Shown one piece after another: positions 55,409 to 64,000 of a stretch of 64,000 nucleotides of DNA (within the stretch, counting starts at the first letter, position 1; each line of letters begins with the position of its first letter). The notes under the pieces were generated by a model. That model was not told where the DNA came from, did not search any database, and saw only the letters and a program-made list of their open reading frames with translations. This DNA comes from Chitinophaga niabensis. GTDB taxonomy: Bacteria; Bacteroidota; Bacteroidia; Chitinophagales; Chitinophagaceae. Location of the stretch: the NCBI GenBank assembly GCA_017849435.1, contig JAFIGY010000020.1, positions 528,653-592,652 on the forward strand, given 5' to 3'. The position numbers were made by a program, and so were the translations under genes.

Positions 55409-58400
55409 TTAAAATTGAAGCTGAACACCTCCCATGAAGGAGCGGGCCTGTGGATATACGCCATGGTCTACGCCAAACACCACTCCACCGATCTCCGGAT
55501 CATAACCGGTATACTTCGTTAAAGTGAACAGGTTTTCAGCGGTTACGTATATCCTTAACCTGGTTACACCAACTCTGCTCAGCAGCTTTGCAGGCAGCGT
55601 GTACCCCAATTGCAGTAACTTCATACGCGCATAATCACCGCTTTCGAGATAGAAGTCTGACATGCGGCTAAAGTTGCCATTAGCATCATTGGTGGTGAGG
55701 CGCGGATAATCATTAGAGGTTCCTTCACCTGTCCAGCGGCCCAGCACTTTTGTTGAATAATTGGCATTGCCGATATCAAGCCTGCGCAAGCCCTGGAATA
55801 TCTTACTTCCTGCTGTGCCCTGCATGAAAAGCATCAGATCGAAACTCTTGTACTCTGCTGAAAGCGTAAATCCAAAAACGTATTTGGGGATGCTGCTGCC
55901 CAGGAAAGTCTTGTCCAGATCATCGTTGGTGATCTTTCCATCGCCGTTTATATCTACCCATCTGAAATCCCCGGGTTTGGCATTAGGCTGGATCGGGCTG
56001 CCGTCTTTATTTTTATAAGCATCTATTTCCGCCTGGTTCTGGAAAATACCGTTCGACTTAAAACCAAAGAATGAATTATATGGCTGCCCAACCTGGATCC
56101 GCGTTACAGCGCCCATGCTCTGGAAACCGGCTTCGCCGGGAATGAAATTGGCGTCTGCCGCCACATAGGTCACTTTATTCTTCAGATAAGACACATTGCC
56201 GTTCACATAGAAATTCAGGTCCCCGATCCGCTGGCGATAACCCAGCTCAATATCGATACCCCTGTTTTCCATATCAGCAATATTGCCAACCGGGGACTGG
56301 GAAACACCTACATAACCCGGTATGGTAACCGGACGAAGGATCCCGGAAGTTTTTTTGATGTAGTAGTCAACATTCACAGAGAACGATTTCCACAGGATGG
56401 CATCAAACCCGATATTGGTTTGAGCGGTTTGCTCCCAGCGCAGATTGGGATTGTCGAGCGAAGCAGGAGCATACCCGGTAGTGATCCCGTCTGAAAGACC
56501 CAGCGTATAGTTGAATCCGCCGGTAACGGTAGCCAGGTAACCAAAGTCCCTGATGGCATCATTACCTACAACACCATAGCCGCCCCTGATCTTTAACCGG
56601 TCAATCACTTTGTTAACCGGCCAGAATTTTTCATTGGATACATTCCATCCCAAAGAGAAGGAAGGGAATACACCATATTTATTATTGCTGCCAAAGCGGG
56701 ATGATCCATCGCGCCGCACAATACCAGTAAACAGATACCTCTCATCATAGCTGTAATTGACACGGCCAAATAAAGAATACAATTTGTGCCTTACGAAATC
56801 AGCCGAGCCGGAAGTTCTGTTAGCCTGCGGTATATCGAAGTTGAATGAAGCATCTTTATAACTGGTGATAGGCAGATTGAAAAGGGTGACATTGGAGCTG
56901 CCGCCGATATTCTCTACATAACTACCCTGGCCCAGCAGCACGGTAAAATTGTGTTTATCGATGGTATTAGTATAAGTAATGGTGTTTTCGATATTCCAGT
57001 TGAGATTGTTGTTATTGGATTTCCCGTAATTATTCTGGGAGGTTTTGACGGTTGCGCTCAGATAAAAGAAAGGTGTGAAACCCTGGCTGCCCCAGTAAGA
57101 GAGCTTACCGCCAAGTGTTGACCGAACTTTCAGGTGCTTCGTGATGGCTGCTTCCAGGTAAGCATTTCCCACAAGATCATCAGACCAGCCGTAGCTGCCC
57201 AGCCTTGTTTGCATGTATGCCACGGGGTTCGTCATTTCCTGCCCTACCAAACTGGAAATACCATAAGGGTTCCCTTTGTCGTCCCTGATCACAGGGTTCA
57301 CGCTATAAGGCGCTGCATTGGCAACGGCGGGATCAGTGACTACCAAGGGAGTAATGGGATCCAGGTTGATCGCGGAGCTCAATGCACCTCCGAATTCGCT
57401 GTTGGTATTGCCGATGCCTATTATCTTCTGGTGAGAATACCCGATCGTTTGTCCGAATGTGAAGATCGGCGAGATCTTATGGGTGGAGTTCAGCCGGATA
57501 TTTTTCCGGGTATAGTTCGAGATCGGCTTGGCTACAATACCCTGCTGATCCTGCATGCCGAATGAAAGGTAAAAAGTGGATTTCTCGGAGCCGCCGCTCA
57601 GACTGATCTCATGCGAGTACCGCCTGGCGTCATTATAAAATATAGCATCCTGCCAGTCCGTCCCTTTTCCGAGTGATGTAGGGTTGGCATAAATAATTCC
57701 GCCGCCGCCTGCCACGGAACGTTCGTTCAGCATGGCAGCATACTGGGTGGCATTCAGCAGTTTCAGCCGGGTGTTGGGAGCGGATGTCCCGTAAAACCCA
57801 TTATACGTTACCGTTAGTTTCCCGGATTTACCCTTTTTGGTGGTCACCAGGATAACACCGGTAGCTGCCCGTGTACCGTAAATAGCTGCAGACGCCGCAT
57901 CTTTCAATACTTCGATAGATTCAATGTCGCTTTGGTTCAGGTAGCCGATCCCTCCCTGATCAACTACGATCCCGTCTACCACCCATAAAGGGTTGTTACC
58001 GCCTTCACCGAAGGTGGTGATACCCCTTACCCGGATAGTAGCAGCGGAACCGGGCTGCCCGGAGTTCTGGGCAATGGTCACACCTGATACCCTTCCCTGC
58101 AGGGCCTGTTCAATGCGATTGCTGGGCACATTCTCCAGTTCTTTGGATTTGATACTCGAAATAGCACCGGTCACAACACTCTTGCGTTGCGTACCATAAC
58201 CTACCACTACAACTTCATCGATCAGTTTCGAGGGATCATCTTCCAACTGAACATCAAATACATTGTTTCCCGGAATGGGAAGTTCTTTCGTTGCCATTCC
58301 AATAAAGGAGAAAACCAGAATGGCGTTGCGGTTAGGAGGACTGATTTTGAAGGTTCCATCATCGTCCGTGGAAGTACCGGTAGTAGTTCCTTTAACACGA

Positions 58401-58546
58401 ACGGTAACGCCTCTTAATGGCTCGCCGGTTTTGGAACTTACTTTACCTCTTACCTGTAAGGCCTGGGCCTTTACATCTTGCGCCTTTACAGGCGATAAAA
58501 CAGCCTGCGTCACAAGTATCAGCAGGATGGAAAAGAGCATTTTCAT
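55409..58546 (-). CDS. SusC/RagA TonB-linked outer-membrane transporter (PUL3)
   Basis: Oligosaccharide importer of PUL3. The 1045-residue protein has a signal peptide (about 1-22) and a carboxypeptidase-D-like domain (about 30-110; VRGKVSSKTGEPLRGV). The plug starts VVVGYGTQRKSVVTGAI and contains VLKDAASAAIYGTRAATGV. The barrel ends MGGVQLQF. Like the PUL1 SusC, it lacks an STN domain. The promoter region upstream holds two copies of the 11-bp-period operator, pointing to control by the regulator encoded at 60694. Confidence 0.96.
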   Translation of the reverse strand: MKMLFSILLILVTQAVLSPVKAQDVKAQALQVRGKVSSKTGEPLRGVTVRVKGTTTGTSTDDDGTFKISPPNRNAILVFSFIGMATKELPIPGNNVFDVQLEDDPSKLIDEVVVVGYGTQRKSVVTGAISSIKSKELENVPSNRIEQALQGRVSGVTIAQNSGQPGSAATIRVRGITTFGEGGNNPLWVVDGIVVDQGGIGYLNQSDIESIEVLKDAASAAIYGTRAATGVILVTTKKGKSGKLTVTYNGFYGTSAPNTRLKLLNATQYAAMLNERSVAGGGGIIYANPTSLGKGTDWQDAIFYNDARRYSHEISLSGGSEKSTFYLSFGMQDQQGIVAKPISNYTRKNIRLNSTHKISPIFTFGQTIGYSHQKIIGIGNTNSEFGGALSSAINLDPITPLVVTDPAVANAAPYSVNPVIRDDKGNPYGISSLVGQEMTNPVAYMQTRLGSYGWSDDLVGNAYLEAAITKHLKVRSTLGGKLSYWGSQGFTPFFYLSATVKTSQNNYGKSNNNNLNWNIENTITYTNTIDKHNFTVLLGQGSYVENIGGSSNVTLFNLPITSYKDASFNFDIPQANRTSGSADFVRHKLYSLFGRVNYSYDERYLFTGIVRRDGSSRFGSNNKYGVFPSFSLGWNVSNEKFWPVNKVIDRLKIRGGYGVVGNDAIRDFGYLATVTGGFNYTLGLSDGITTGYAPASLDNPNLRWEQTAQTNIGFDAILWKSFSVNVDYYIKKTSGILRPVTIPGYVGVSQSPVGNIADMENRGIDIELGYRQRIGDLNFYVNGNVSYLKNKVTYVAADANFIPGEAGFQSMGAVTRIQVGQPYNSFFGFKSNGIFQNQAEIDAYKNKDGSPIQPNAKPGDFRWVDINGDGKITNDDLDKTFLGSSIPKYVFGFTLSAEYKSFDLMLFMQGTAGSKIFQGLRRLDIGNANYSTKVLGRWTGEGTSNDYPRLTTNDANGNFSRMSDFYLESGDYARMKLLQLGYTLPAKLLSRVGVTRLRIYVTAENLFTLTKYTGYDPEIGGVVFGVDHGVYPQARSFMGGVQLQF

Positions 58547-58588
58547 AAGTGGTGAATTGTTAGTTTAGTAATCAGTGGCTGTGGGAAT

Positions 58589-58596
58589 TAAAAGTA
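58589..58596 (-). promoter_or_regulatory. Putative -7 box of the PUL3 susC promoter
   Basis: The reverse strand reads TACTTTTA, close to TAnnTTTG. Its upstream edge is 31 positions from the first operator half-site. A TTTTT run sits near the expected -33. Confidence 0.5.
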
Positions 58597-58626
58597 GTTT
58601 GTCGTGCTTCTTTATCCTAAAAAGGC

Positions 58627-58646
58627 ACCCCATCAATACCCCATCA
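58627..58646 (-). promoter_or_regulatory. Putative operator, proximal direct repeat (PUL3 susC)
   Basis: Two identical plus-strand half-sites ACCCCATCA (58627-58635 and 58638-58646), period 11 bp, followed by a run of A. It is the best-preserved copy of the shared element. Confidence 0.68.
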
Positions 58647-58680
58647 AAAAACCTGTCGGCAGCGGCAGACAAGCATTTTT

Positions 58681-58700
58681 ACCCCATATTTGCCACATCA
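58681..58700 (-). promoter_or_regulatory. Putative operator, distal repeat (PUL3 susC)
   Basis: ACCCCATAT (58681-58689) and GCCACATCA (58692-58700), period 11 bp, exactly 54 bp beyond the proximal pair. Confidence 0.5.
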
Positions 58701-58727
58701 TCCTGAATTCACCCGAACAAACCCTGT

Positions 58728-60470
58728 TTATCTTGTTTCTTCGAACCGTATTGACCTTAAATTGAACCCTCCTGTTTCGAAATAAATCCGAAGCGTATTC
58801 CAACCTTCATGCAGGGCAACATCTTTTATTTCAATCGATTTCCAATCCGGACCTTTAGGTAATACCACTCCTTCTGCCGCTTTTTGCTGATCCACGAAAA
58901 GGGTTACTTTTCCATTCTCCTTTTGTGCATGGTACTCCAGCCTGAGACGATAGTTCCCGGTTTGCAGCACTTTAATGGTGTACCGTACCCACTCTCCGGG
59001 TTCGATATGGGATATGATGTAATGCCCTGCCTGATCAGGATCGGCTATTATATCCACGCCATCATTTCTGTATGCGTGACCACGGTTACCCCCCCACGCT
59101 GATCCGTTTGAGATATGATAATCTGCGGTATCGTTATCAAAATAAGCAGCTCCATTCCCGCCCAGGTCATAGTCAACAGCAGGTAGTAAGGAGCCGTTCC
59201 CGATGCTGCGTTCCCGGAATGGGATTGCGGCGGTTGAATGGGGCTGTCTTAGCAGGGCGTCCAGCACATCCCGCTGGATCACAGTATTCTCCAGCTTTGT
59301 ATCAGCCGCCAGTTTCATAAGGCCCTGGTATGCTTCCTGCGCCGAAGGCCGGAGGCCTTTACCGGACCACCAGGCCAGTATCTTGTTGTACCCAGGATTG
59401 GAAAGTATCTGCATAGGGTTATTATTCCCCATTTTTTTCAAAGGCCACCAGGCCCAGCCAATGTTGTTTGTTTCCAGCAACCGGACTGCCTCGGTAAACC
59501 ACACATTCGAGTTCTCCCCTGTTTCTCCCAGCCATACCGGTACTTTGTACTTGTTGCGTGTATCCAGTATATGTTGAATAGACTGCCGGTCATTATAATT
59601 CCAGTATTTGTGAAAGCTCAATACCATATTATCGTCCCAGGGAGGAAGGATCCCGCTATAGTTGTTCCCCCAGCCATTTCCTTCGATAATAATGATATGT
59701 CTCTTGTCAACTGCACGGATGGCACGGGTTATATCTACCATCAGTTGCCGCAGTGGCTGGTTCCCGCTTTCTTTCAACCCGTTCTTGTCATTCAGGGGGT
59801 CTGCAAATCCCCAGTTCGTTTCATTGAGGATATCATAGGCCGCAATGGCCGGCTCATGGGCATATCGTTCCGCCAGCTTTTTCCATAGCGCGATCGTTTT
59901 TTTCCGGTTCGCTTCGCTATCCCATAGTGAAGGTTTGGAGGGATCCCTGTCAGAGATATTCAGATCGTTACCCTGGCCGCCCGGGGCCGCATGCAGGTCG
60001 AGGATCAGGTACAGATGATTCACCTTGCACCAGGCCAGCAGGCTATCCGTGAGGCGAAAACCGCGGGGGATCCAAGTATCCTTACCTGCCACAGGCTCCT
60101 GCTCAACCGGTAAGGTGAACAGGTTATAGTGCAATGGTACGCGGACGGAGTTAAAGCCCCAGGCCTTTAGAGAGTCCATATCCACCCTGCGGGTATGGTT
60201 GGCCAGCCAGGCATCGTAGAACTCCTGTGTTTTCGTTTCGCCAATCAATTCCCTGATCCTTGAACGGATCAGGTGCTGCATACCAGCCCCCTGAACCCGC
60301 AACATATAACCTTCCTGCAACATCCATCCGCCCAGGCCAATGCCTCTGAGCAGAACAGGCATTCCCCTTTCATTAACGATCTGTGTATCGGCTGTTTTGA
60401 GGAATTCCTGGGCTTTTGCGGTGATACAGGCTACCAGGATAAGAATGGATGCAAGCAATTTGTTGATCAT
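58728..60470 (-). CDS. GH5 family endoglucanase-like hydrolase with C-terminal CBM (PUL3)
   Basis: A retaining endo-beta-glucanase-type enzyme. From ATG 60470 it has 580 residues: signal peptide (about 1-20) and a GH5 TIM barrel (about 25-400). The barrel has LRGIGLGGWMLQEGYML, GFNSVRVPLHYN, LHAAPGGQGND, acid/base Glu217 in DILNETNWG and nucleophile Glu316 in VWLGETGEN. A CBM6-like domain (about 440-580; DYDLGGNGAAYFDND, PGEWVRYTIKV, LHEGWNTLRIYF) closes it. A frame extension to 60512 would spoil the signal peptide. It has its own promoter with the shared operator and is not in the susC operon. Confidence 0.93.
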   Translation of the reverse strand: MINKLLASILILVACITAKAQEFLKTADTQIVNERGMPVLLRGIGLGGWMLQEGYMLRVQGAGMQHLIRSRIRELIGETKTQEFYDAWLANHTRRVDMDSLKAWGFNSVRVPLHYNLFTLPVEQEPVAGKDTWIPRGFRLTDSLLAWCKVNHLYLILDLHAAPGGQGNDLNISDRDPSKPSLWDSEANRKKTIALWKKLAERYAHEPAIAAYDILNETNWGFADPLNDKNGLKESGNQPLRQLMVDITRAIRAVDKRHIIIIEGNGWGNNYSGILPPWDDNMVLSFHKYWNYNDRQSIQHILDTRNKYKVPVWLGETGENSNVWFTEAVRLLETNNIGWAWWPLKKMGNNNPMQILSNPGYNKILAWWSGKGLRPSAQEAYQGLMKLAADTKLENTVIQRDVLDALLRQPHSTAAIPFRERSIGNGSLLPAVDYDLGGNGAAYFDNDTADYHISNGSAWGGNRGHAYRNDGVDIIADPDQAGHYIISHIEPGEWVRYTIKVLQTGNYRLRLEYHAQKENGKVTLFVDQQKAAEGVVLPKGPDWKSIEIKDVALHEGWNTLRIYFETGGFNLRSIRFEETR

Positions 60471-60524
60471 AGTGCTGAGGATATTGAGGTGAATAATGGA
60501 TTCGTGAACCAAAGATTCAGCAGC

Positions 60525-60532
60525 CTAAATTA
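60525..60532 (-). promoter_or_regulatory. Putative -7 box of the GH5 promoter
   Basis: The reverse strand reads TAATTTAG, nearly identical to the PUL1 susC box TAATTTAC and again 31 positions from the operator. Confidence 0.5.
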
Positions 60533-60562
60533 GCCATCGGTAATAGAAATCTATCATTCATT

Positions 60563-60582
60563 ACCCCATCAATACCACATCA
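60563..60582 (-). promoter_or_regulatory. Putative operator, proximal direct repeat (GH5)
   Basis: ACCCCATCA (60563-60571) and ACCACATCA (60574-60582), period 11 bp with the same AT spacer as the susC copy, followed by a run of A. Confidence 0.65.
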
Positions 60583-60616
60583 AAAAAATTATAACCCGTT
60601 AAACTACAGCACTTTG

Positions 60617-60636
60617 ACCTTATCAATACCCTATCC
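60617..60636. promoter_or_regulatory. Putative operator, distal repeat (GH5/regulator gap)
   Basis: ACCTTATCA (60617-60625) and ACCCTATCC (60628-60636), period 11 bp, exactly 54 bp from the proximal pair. It is also 20 bases before TATATTTT (60656-60663), a possible -7 box of the divergent regulator. Confidence 0.48.
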
Positions 60637-60693
60637 TGCCCCTTCTTCCCTATGCTATATTTTCTTAAATTGAGTAGGAATTGATTGACTGTC

Positions 60694-63648
60694 ATGCTGA
60701 AAAACTTATTCCACGTTGCATGCTTACTTACCTGTCTTACCAGTACTGCGCAGAATACGATCGCGTTACCGGAAATCATCAATTATCATAAGAGAGTTTA
60801 TAATGCGGGTACGCAGAACTGGAAGATAGCCCAGGATAAGCAGGGCATCATTTATGTAGCCAATGATGATGGCTTATTAACTTTTGACGGGAACTTCTGG
60901 AAAAAGTATCCCCTGCCAAATGGTACCGGCATCCGCTCGCTTGCGATCGGTGGAGATGGCCGTATCTACATCGGCGGACAGGGTGAGATCGGTTATTTTG
61001 AGCCCGGAAGGAATAACCGGCTCGAATACACTTCGTTACACCGGCTGATACCGGATACAGACCTTGATTTCACGGACATCTGGGAGGTGGTTCCCGTAAG
61101 GAATGAAGTGTTCTTCCGTTCCTTCAAAAAGATCTTCCAGCTGCGCAACGATAAAATCACCGTTTACAGGAACATCGCCTGGGGATTCCTTGGCGAAAGC
61201 CATGGTGTGCTTATTGGTAAAGCATGGGAGAAAGGATTGCTGAAATTTCGAAATGGTCAATGGGAACCCTTCAAACAATCTCATTTTTTCAACGAGAAAA
61301 CACAGATCACTTCCATCCTGCCGTTGGATGGCGACAGCTCACTGATCTTCACTAAAAATAACGGTTCCTACATTTTGCATGGCGAAGAGATGATCCCCTT
61401 CAATTCGGCAGACATGCGGCTGATCAATGATAAAAACCCTTACAAAGCGGCGATCATTGACAAAGACCGGATTGCGATCGTTACCAACCTGGCGGGTTGT
61501 TTCATCATTAACCGGAAGGGGGAACTGATACAACGGCTATCGCATCAGGACGGGCTGCAAAGCAATAATATCCTGAGTGTTCTTGTGGACAGCAAAAAGA
61601 ATTTGTGGCTGGGCCTGGATAATGGTATTGATTTCATTGCATTCAACAGTGCCATCAAACATATTTATCCGGACTATCAGGAACACATAGCCGGAAAGTC
61701 GGCCATCGTATTTAACAACCACCTGTACCTCGGTACATCCAACGGGCTATACCAGGCTGCCCTTCCGCAAAAGGGGGATATTGGTTTTATCAAGAGCAAA
61801 TTTGAACTGATCCCGGGCCCCAAAGGTCAGGTCTGGAACCTGTCCGAAGTGAACGGACAACTGTTGATGGGGCATAACGACGGACTGTTTGTGATCGACG
61901 GCAATACGACCCGGGTGATTGACAGTAGTTCAGGCTTCTGGACCTTTGCGCCACTCAGCAATGTTCCGCCTTCCGCCGTGATCATAGCCGGCACTTACAA
62001 TGGCATCAATTTCTATCACTACGCAAACGGCCATTTCACTGATCCTGTTATTCACGCACATTTCGAGTCCGCCCGCTTCCTCGCAACAGACAACAACATC
62101 GCCTGGGCATCGCATCCTTATGAAGGTTTATATAAAATAGAGCTCAACGGCGGCGTGAACCCTCGTGTTTCCGTGTACCAGGACCGGAACAGCATACTTT
62201 CCGGCAACAACAACCATATCTTCAGCGCCAAAGGCAGGGTAATATTGACCAATGATAAGGGGATCTTTGAGTACAACGCAAAGAAAGACGATTTTGAGCC
62301 GTCTGTTCTTCTCCGGAAGCTTTTACCCAATGTGCCCATCCAATATTTGAAAGAGGATACACAGGGAAATATCTGGTTTGTGCACGATAAACATCTGGGT
62401 GTAGTGGACCTCAGTGGAAGGGAGCCGCAATTGATCTATTTTCCTGAACTGAATAACAAGATATCAGGCAATGGATTGGAATACGTGTATCCTTATAACA
62501 GTCGCAATGTTTTTGTAGCGGCGGACGAAGGTTTTTATTATATCAATTACGAGGAATATAAACAGTCCCGGGACCCTATCCCGATAGGGATCACCAGCGC
62601 CAGCATCATCAATCAAAAGGACAGCATCATATTTGGCGGTTATTTCAGCACGGAAGAAGAAAAGCAACAACTGCTCAATGATAAAGTACCTGTTATCTCC
62701 TATGCCTGGAACTCCATTCATTTCGAGTACGCTTCGGCATTCTATGGCAAACAGTCCAGCATAGAATACGCCTGCCTGCTGGAAGATTACGACAAGAACT
62801 GGTCTCCCTGGACAAAAAAGAACGAAAAAGACTATACCTATCTTTCCCCCGGCATCTATACATTCCGGGTGAAGGCCCGCACACATGAAGGACAGGAAAG
62901 CGCCGTTGCCAGTTATCGTTTTATCATCCTTGCGCCCTGGTACCGGACAGGATGGGCGTATACCGCATATGGCATCCTTGCAATCTTGCTTATTTATGCT
63001 ATCTACAAATCACAAAAGAGAAAATTCATTTCACAACAGAAAAAGCATGATGAAGAACGTTTGCGGCTGGAATACCTGCATCAGTTGCAGATCGAGAAAC
63101 ATCAGGAAGAACAAAAACAACTGACGTATCTGCATCAGCTGGAACGGGAGCGGGATGAAAAGGAGATCATCCGGCTGCAAAATGAAAAGCTGCAGGCCGA
63201 GATACAGCTGAAGAATACGGAACTCGCTTCCACTACTTTTAACCTTGTTCAGAAAGGCGAAATGCTGATGAAAGTGAAGGAAGAGTTTGTGCGCATGAAA
63301 AAATCACACAAGCTGGATAAGGAACCAGACGACTATAAAAAGATAATCAGGATGCTGGGGGATGATAAGATGAAGAAGAACTGGGAGCAGTTTGCCGTAC
63401 ATTTTGACCTGGTGCACAGCAATTTCCTCGTATCGCTCAAAGAAACATTTGCGAACCTTACAGCCAGTGAATTAAAGCTATGCGCTTATCTAAGACTGAA
63501 TCTTAGCAGCAAGGAAATAGCGCAAATCATGAACATCACGGTAAAGGGGGTGGAATTGGGAAGACATCGTTTACGGAAGAAATTACAGATACCGGCGGGC
63601 GTGAACCTGGTTAATTTTTTATTGAACTTTCATTCGGATATTCACTAA
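60694..63648 (+). CDS. Membrane-spanning one-component sensor/regulator, paralog of the PUL1 regulator (PUL3)
   Basis: A probable glycan-responsive activator of PUL3. From ATG 60694 it has 984 residues (a TTG three codons earlier is less likely). The plan equals that of the PUL1 regulator: signal peptide, propeller with GNIWFVHDKHLGVVDL-type blades, Y_Y_Y domain (YACLLEDYDKNWSPW), membrane helix (about 752-771), coiled coil and LuxR/GerE-like HTH (about 920-975; SSKEIAQIMNITVKGVELGRHRLRKKL). The coiled coil holds a duplicated YLHQL segment of about 17 residues absent from the paralog. There is no kinase or receiver domain. It is divergent from GH5. Confidence 0.88.
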   Translation: MLKNLFHVACLLTCLTSTAQNTIALPEIINYHKRVYNAGTQNWKIAQDKQGIIYVANDDGLLTFDGNFWKKYPLPNGTGIRSLAIGGDGRIYIGGQGEIGYFEPGRNNRLEYTSLHRLIPDTDLDFTDIWEVVPVRNEVFFRSFKKIFQLRNDKITVYRNIAWGFLGESHGVLIGKAWEKGLLKFRNGQWEPFKQSHFFNEKTQITSILPLDGDSSLIFTKNNGSYILHGEEMIPFNSADMRLINDKNPYKAAIIDKDRIAIVTNLAGCFIINRKGELIQRLSHQDGLQSNNILSVLVDSKKNLWLGLDNGIDFIAFNSAIKHIYPDYQEHIAGKSAIVFNNHLYLGTSNGLYQAALPQKGDIGFIKSKFELIPGPKGQVWNLSEVNGQLLMGHNDGLFVIDGNTTRVIDSSSGFWTFAPLSNVPPSAVIIAGTYNGINFYHYANGHFTDPVIHAHFESARFLATDNNIAWASHPYEGLYKIELNGGVNPRVSVYQDRNSILSGNNNHIFSAKGRVILTNDKGIFEYNAKKDDFEPSVLLRKLLPNVPIQYLKEDTQGNIWFVHDKHLGVVDLSGREPQLIYFPELNNKISGNGLEYVYPYNSRNVFVAADEGFYYINYEEYKQSRDPIPIGITSASIINQKDSIIFGGYFSTEEEKQQLLNDKVPVISYAWNSIHFEYASAFYGKQSSIEYACLLEDYDKNWSPWTKKNEKDYTYLSPGIYTFRVKARTHEGQESAVASYRFIILAPWYRTGWAYTAYGILAILLIYAIYKSQKRKFISQQKKHDEERLRLEYLHQLQIEKHQEEQKQLTYLHQLERERDEKEIIRLQNEKLQAEIQLKNTELASTTFNLVQKGEMLMKVKEEFVRMKKSHKLDKEPDDYKKIIRMLGDDKMKKNWEQFAVHFDLVHSNFLVSLKETFANLTASELKLCAYLRLNLSSKEIAQIMNITVKGVELGRHRLRKKLQIPAGVNLVNFLLNFHSDIH

Positions 63649-63847
63649 TGTATCACTTTATTAATAATCAATTCGTCATTCGATTCAAAAATTGTAAATC
63701 TCCTTAGAACAAGTTGCTAGGATTACCCAAATAACCCAATCCGTATACTGGTATGGCCGTCTTCTATGCTCATGTTTCTGAATGTTTCATCAGCATTTTT
63801 CAATTAGGTAGGCATCCTACCCTCGGTGTCTACGGTTGGCAATACGT
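63649..63847. other. AT-rich intergenic region
   Basis: No gene recognised. A 6-bp stem (GGTAGG 63807-63812 with CCTACC 63816-63821) lies 26 bases past the stop of the partial frame at the right edge and could be its weak terminator. Confidence 0.35.
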
Positions 63848-64000
63848 TCAAGCAGTTAAGTGTTCTTTACAAACTAGTTCGTACGCGATCGCGTCCTGAT
63901 AGATACCAGTGAATATTTCGTATTTGCCCATCCACTTTGTCAATTTTATTATCTTCGATTTTGTGACCTTTTTACTATCAATCATATGCTTCGGCAAGAT
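63848..64000 (-). CDS. Possible C-terminal end of a gene entering from the right
   Basis: A reverse-strand frame is open from the window edge to TGA at 63848-63850, giving 50 residues (last part KWMGKYEIFTGIYQDAIAYE then LVCKEHLTA). The composition is protein-like with alternating charged and aromatic residues, but the piece is short and AT-rich, so it could be chance. No family is recognised. Confidence 0.35.
   Translation of the reverse strand: MLPKHMIDSKKVTKSKIIKLTKWMGKYEIFTGIYQDAIAYELVCKEHLTA

Noticed and set aside
1-64000. CRISPR arrays, tRNA/rRNA genes, insertion sequences or prophage
   Set aside because: No regularly spaced repeats, cloverleaf-like segments, transposase motifs or phage genes were seen on either strand.

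Overview
The window reads as chromosomal DNA of a soil or plant-associated member of the Bacteroidota, most likely Chitinophaga or a close relative in the Chitinophagaceae. The basis is three SusC/SusD pairs, an ECF-sigma/FecR/STN-SusC relay, a type IX secretion tail, Bacteroidota-type promoters (TAnnTTTG at -7), weak or absent Shine-Dalgarno sequences and many lipoprotein glycosidases. The genus is inference. I see no rRNA, tRNA, CRISPR array, phage or insertion sequence.

Layout. 1-20.9 kb is mixed metabolism and envelope: a truncated membrane protein (possible LytS-type kinase), the aguB-aguA pair for putrescine from agmatine, a TonB siderophore-type receptor, an acyl-CoA desaturase, a GH92 mannosidase, a patatin-like phospholipase, gamma-glutamyltranspeptidase with an SMP-30 lactonase, an aminotransferase overlapping a clan GH-A hydrolase, an orphan ABC ATPase, an OmpA lipoprotein, an OprB-like porin and a NamZ-type muramidase. 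21.0-33.3 kb is polysaccharide utilization locus 1 (PUL1): SusC, SusD, two PKD lipoproteins and a GH16 lipoprotein in one operon, a divergent membrane-bound sensor/regulator, and a frameshifted PL6 lyase. 33.5-37.9 kb holds an ABC-F ATPase, an NfeD/slipin pair and a DinB-like protein. 38.0-48.4 kb is PUL2: ECF sigma, FecR, STN-SusC, SusD and a 1144-residue secreted GH16/CBM6 protein. 48.4-51.3 kb is an AT-rich interval with an orphan protein carrying an ADP-ribosyltransferase-like R / STS / QxE signature, a methyltransferase and a small membrane protein. 51.4-63.6 kb is PUL3: SusC, SusD, PKD lipoprotein, GH30, a separate GH5-CBM gene and a second sensor/regulator. A partial reverse-strand reading frame ends the window.

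How it works together. PUL1 and PUL3 look like beta-glucan systems (GH16; GH30 plus GH5), perhaps for fungal or plant cell walls. Each has its own paralogous regulator: periplasmic beta-propeller, Y_Y_Y domain, one membrane helix, coiled coil and a LuxR/GerE-like helix-turn-helix, with no kinase or receiver domain. The main new observation is a shared operator. Two half-sites of about AC[CT][AC]CATCA, 11 bp apart, lie exactly 31 bp upstream of a TAnTTT-like -7 box at three promoters (both SusC genes and GH5). A second, weaker pair lies 54 bp further out at two of them and about 56 bp at the third. Half-sites are ACTACATCA in PUL1 and ACCCCATCA in PUL3, which suggests that the two paralogs read distinct versions of one code. 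PUL2 uses the different sigma/anti-sigma route.
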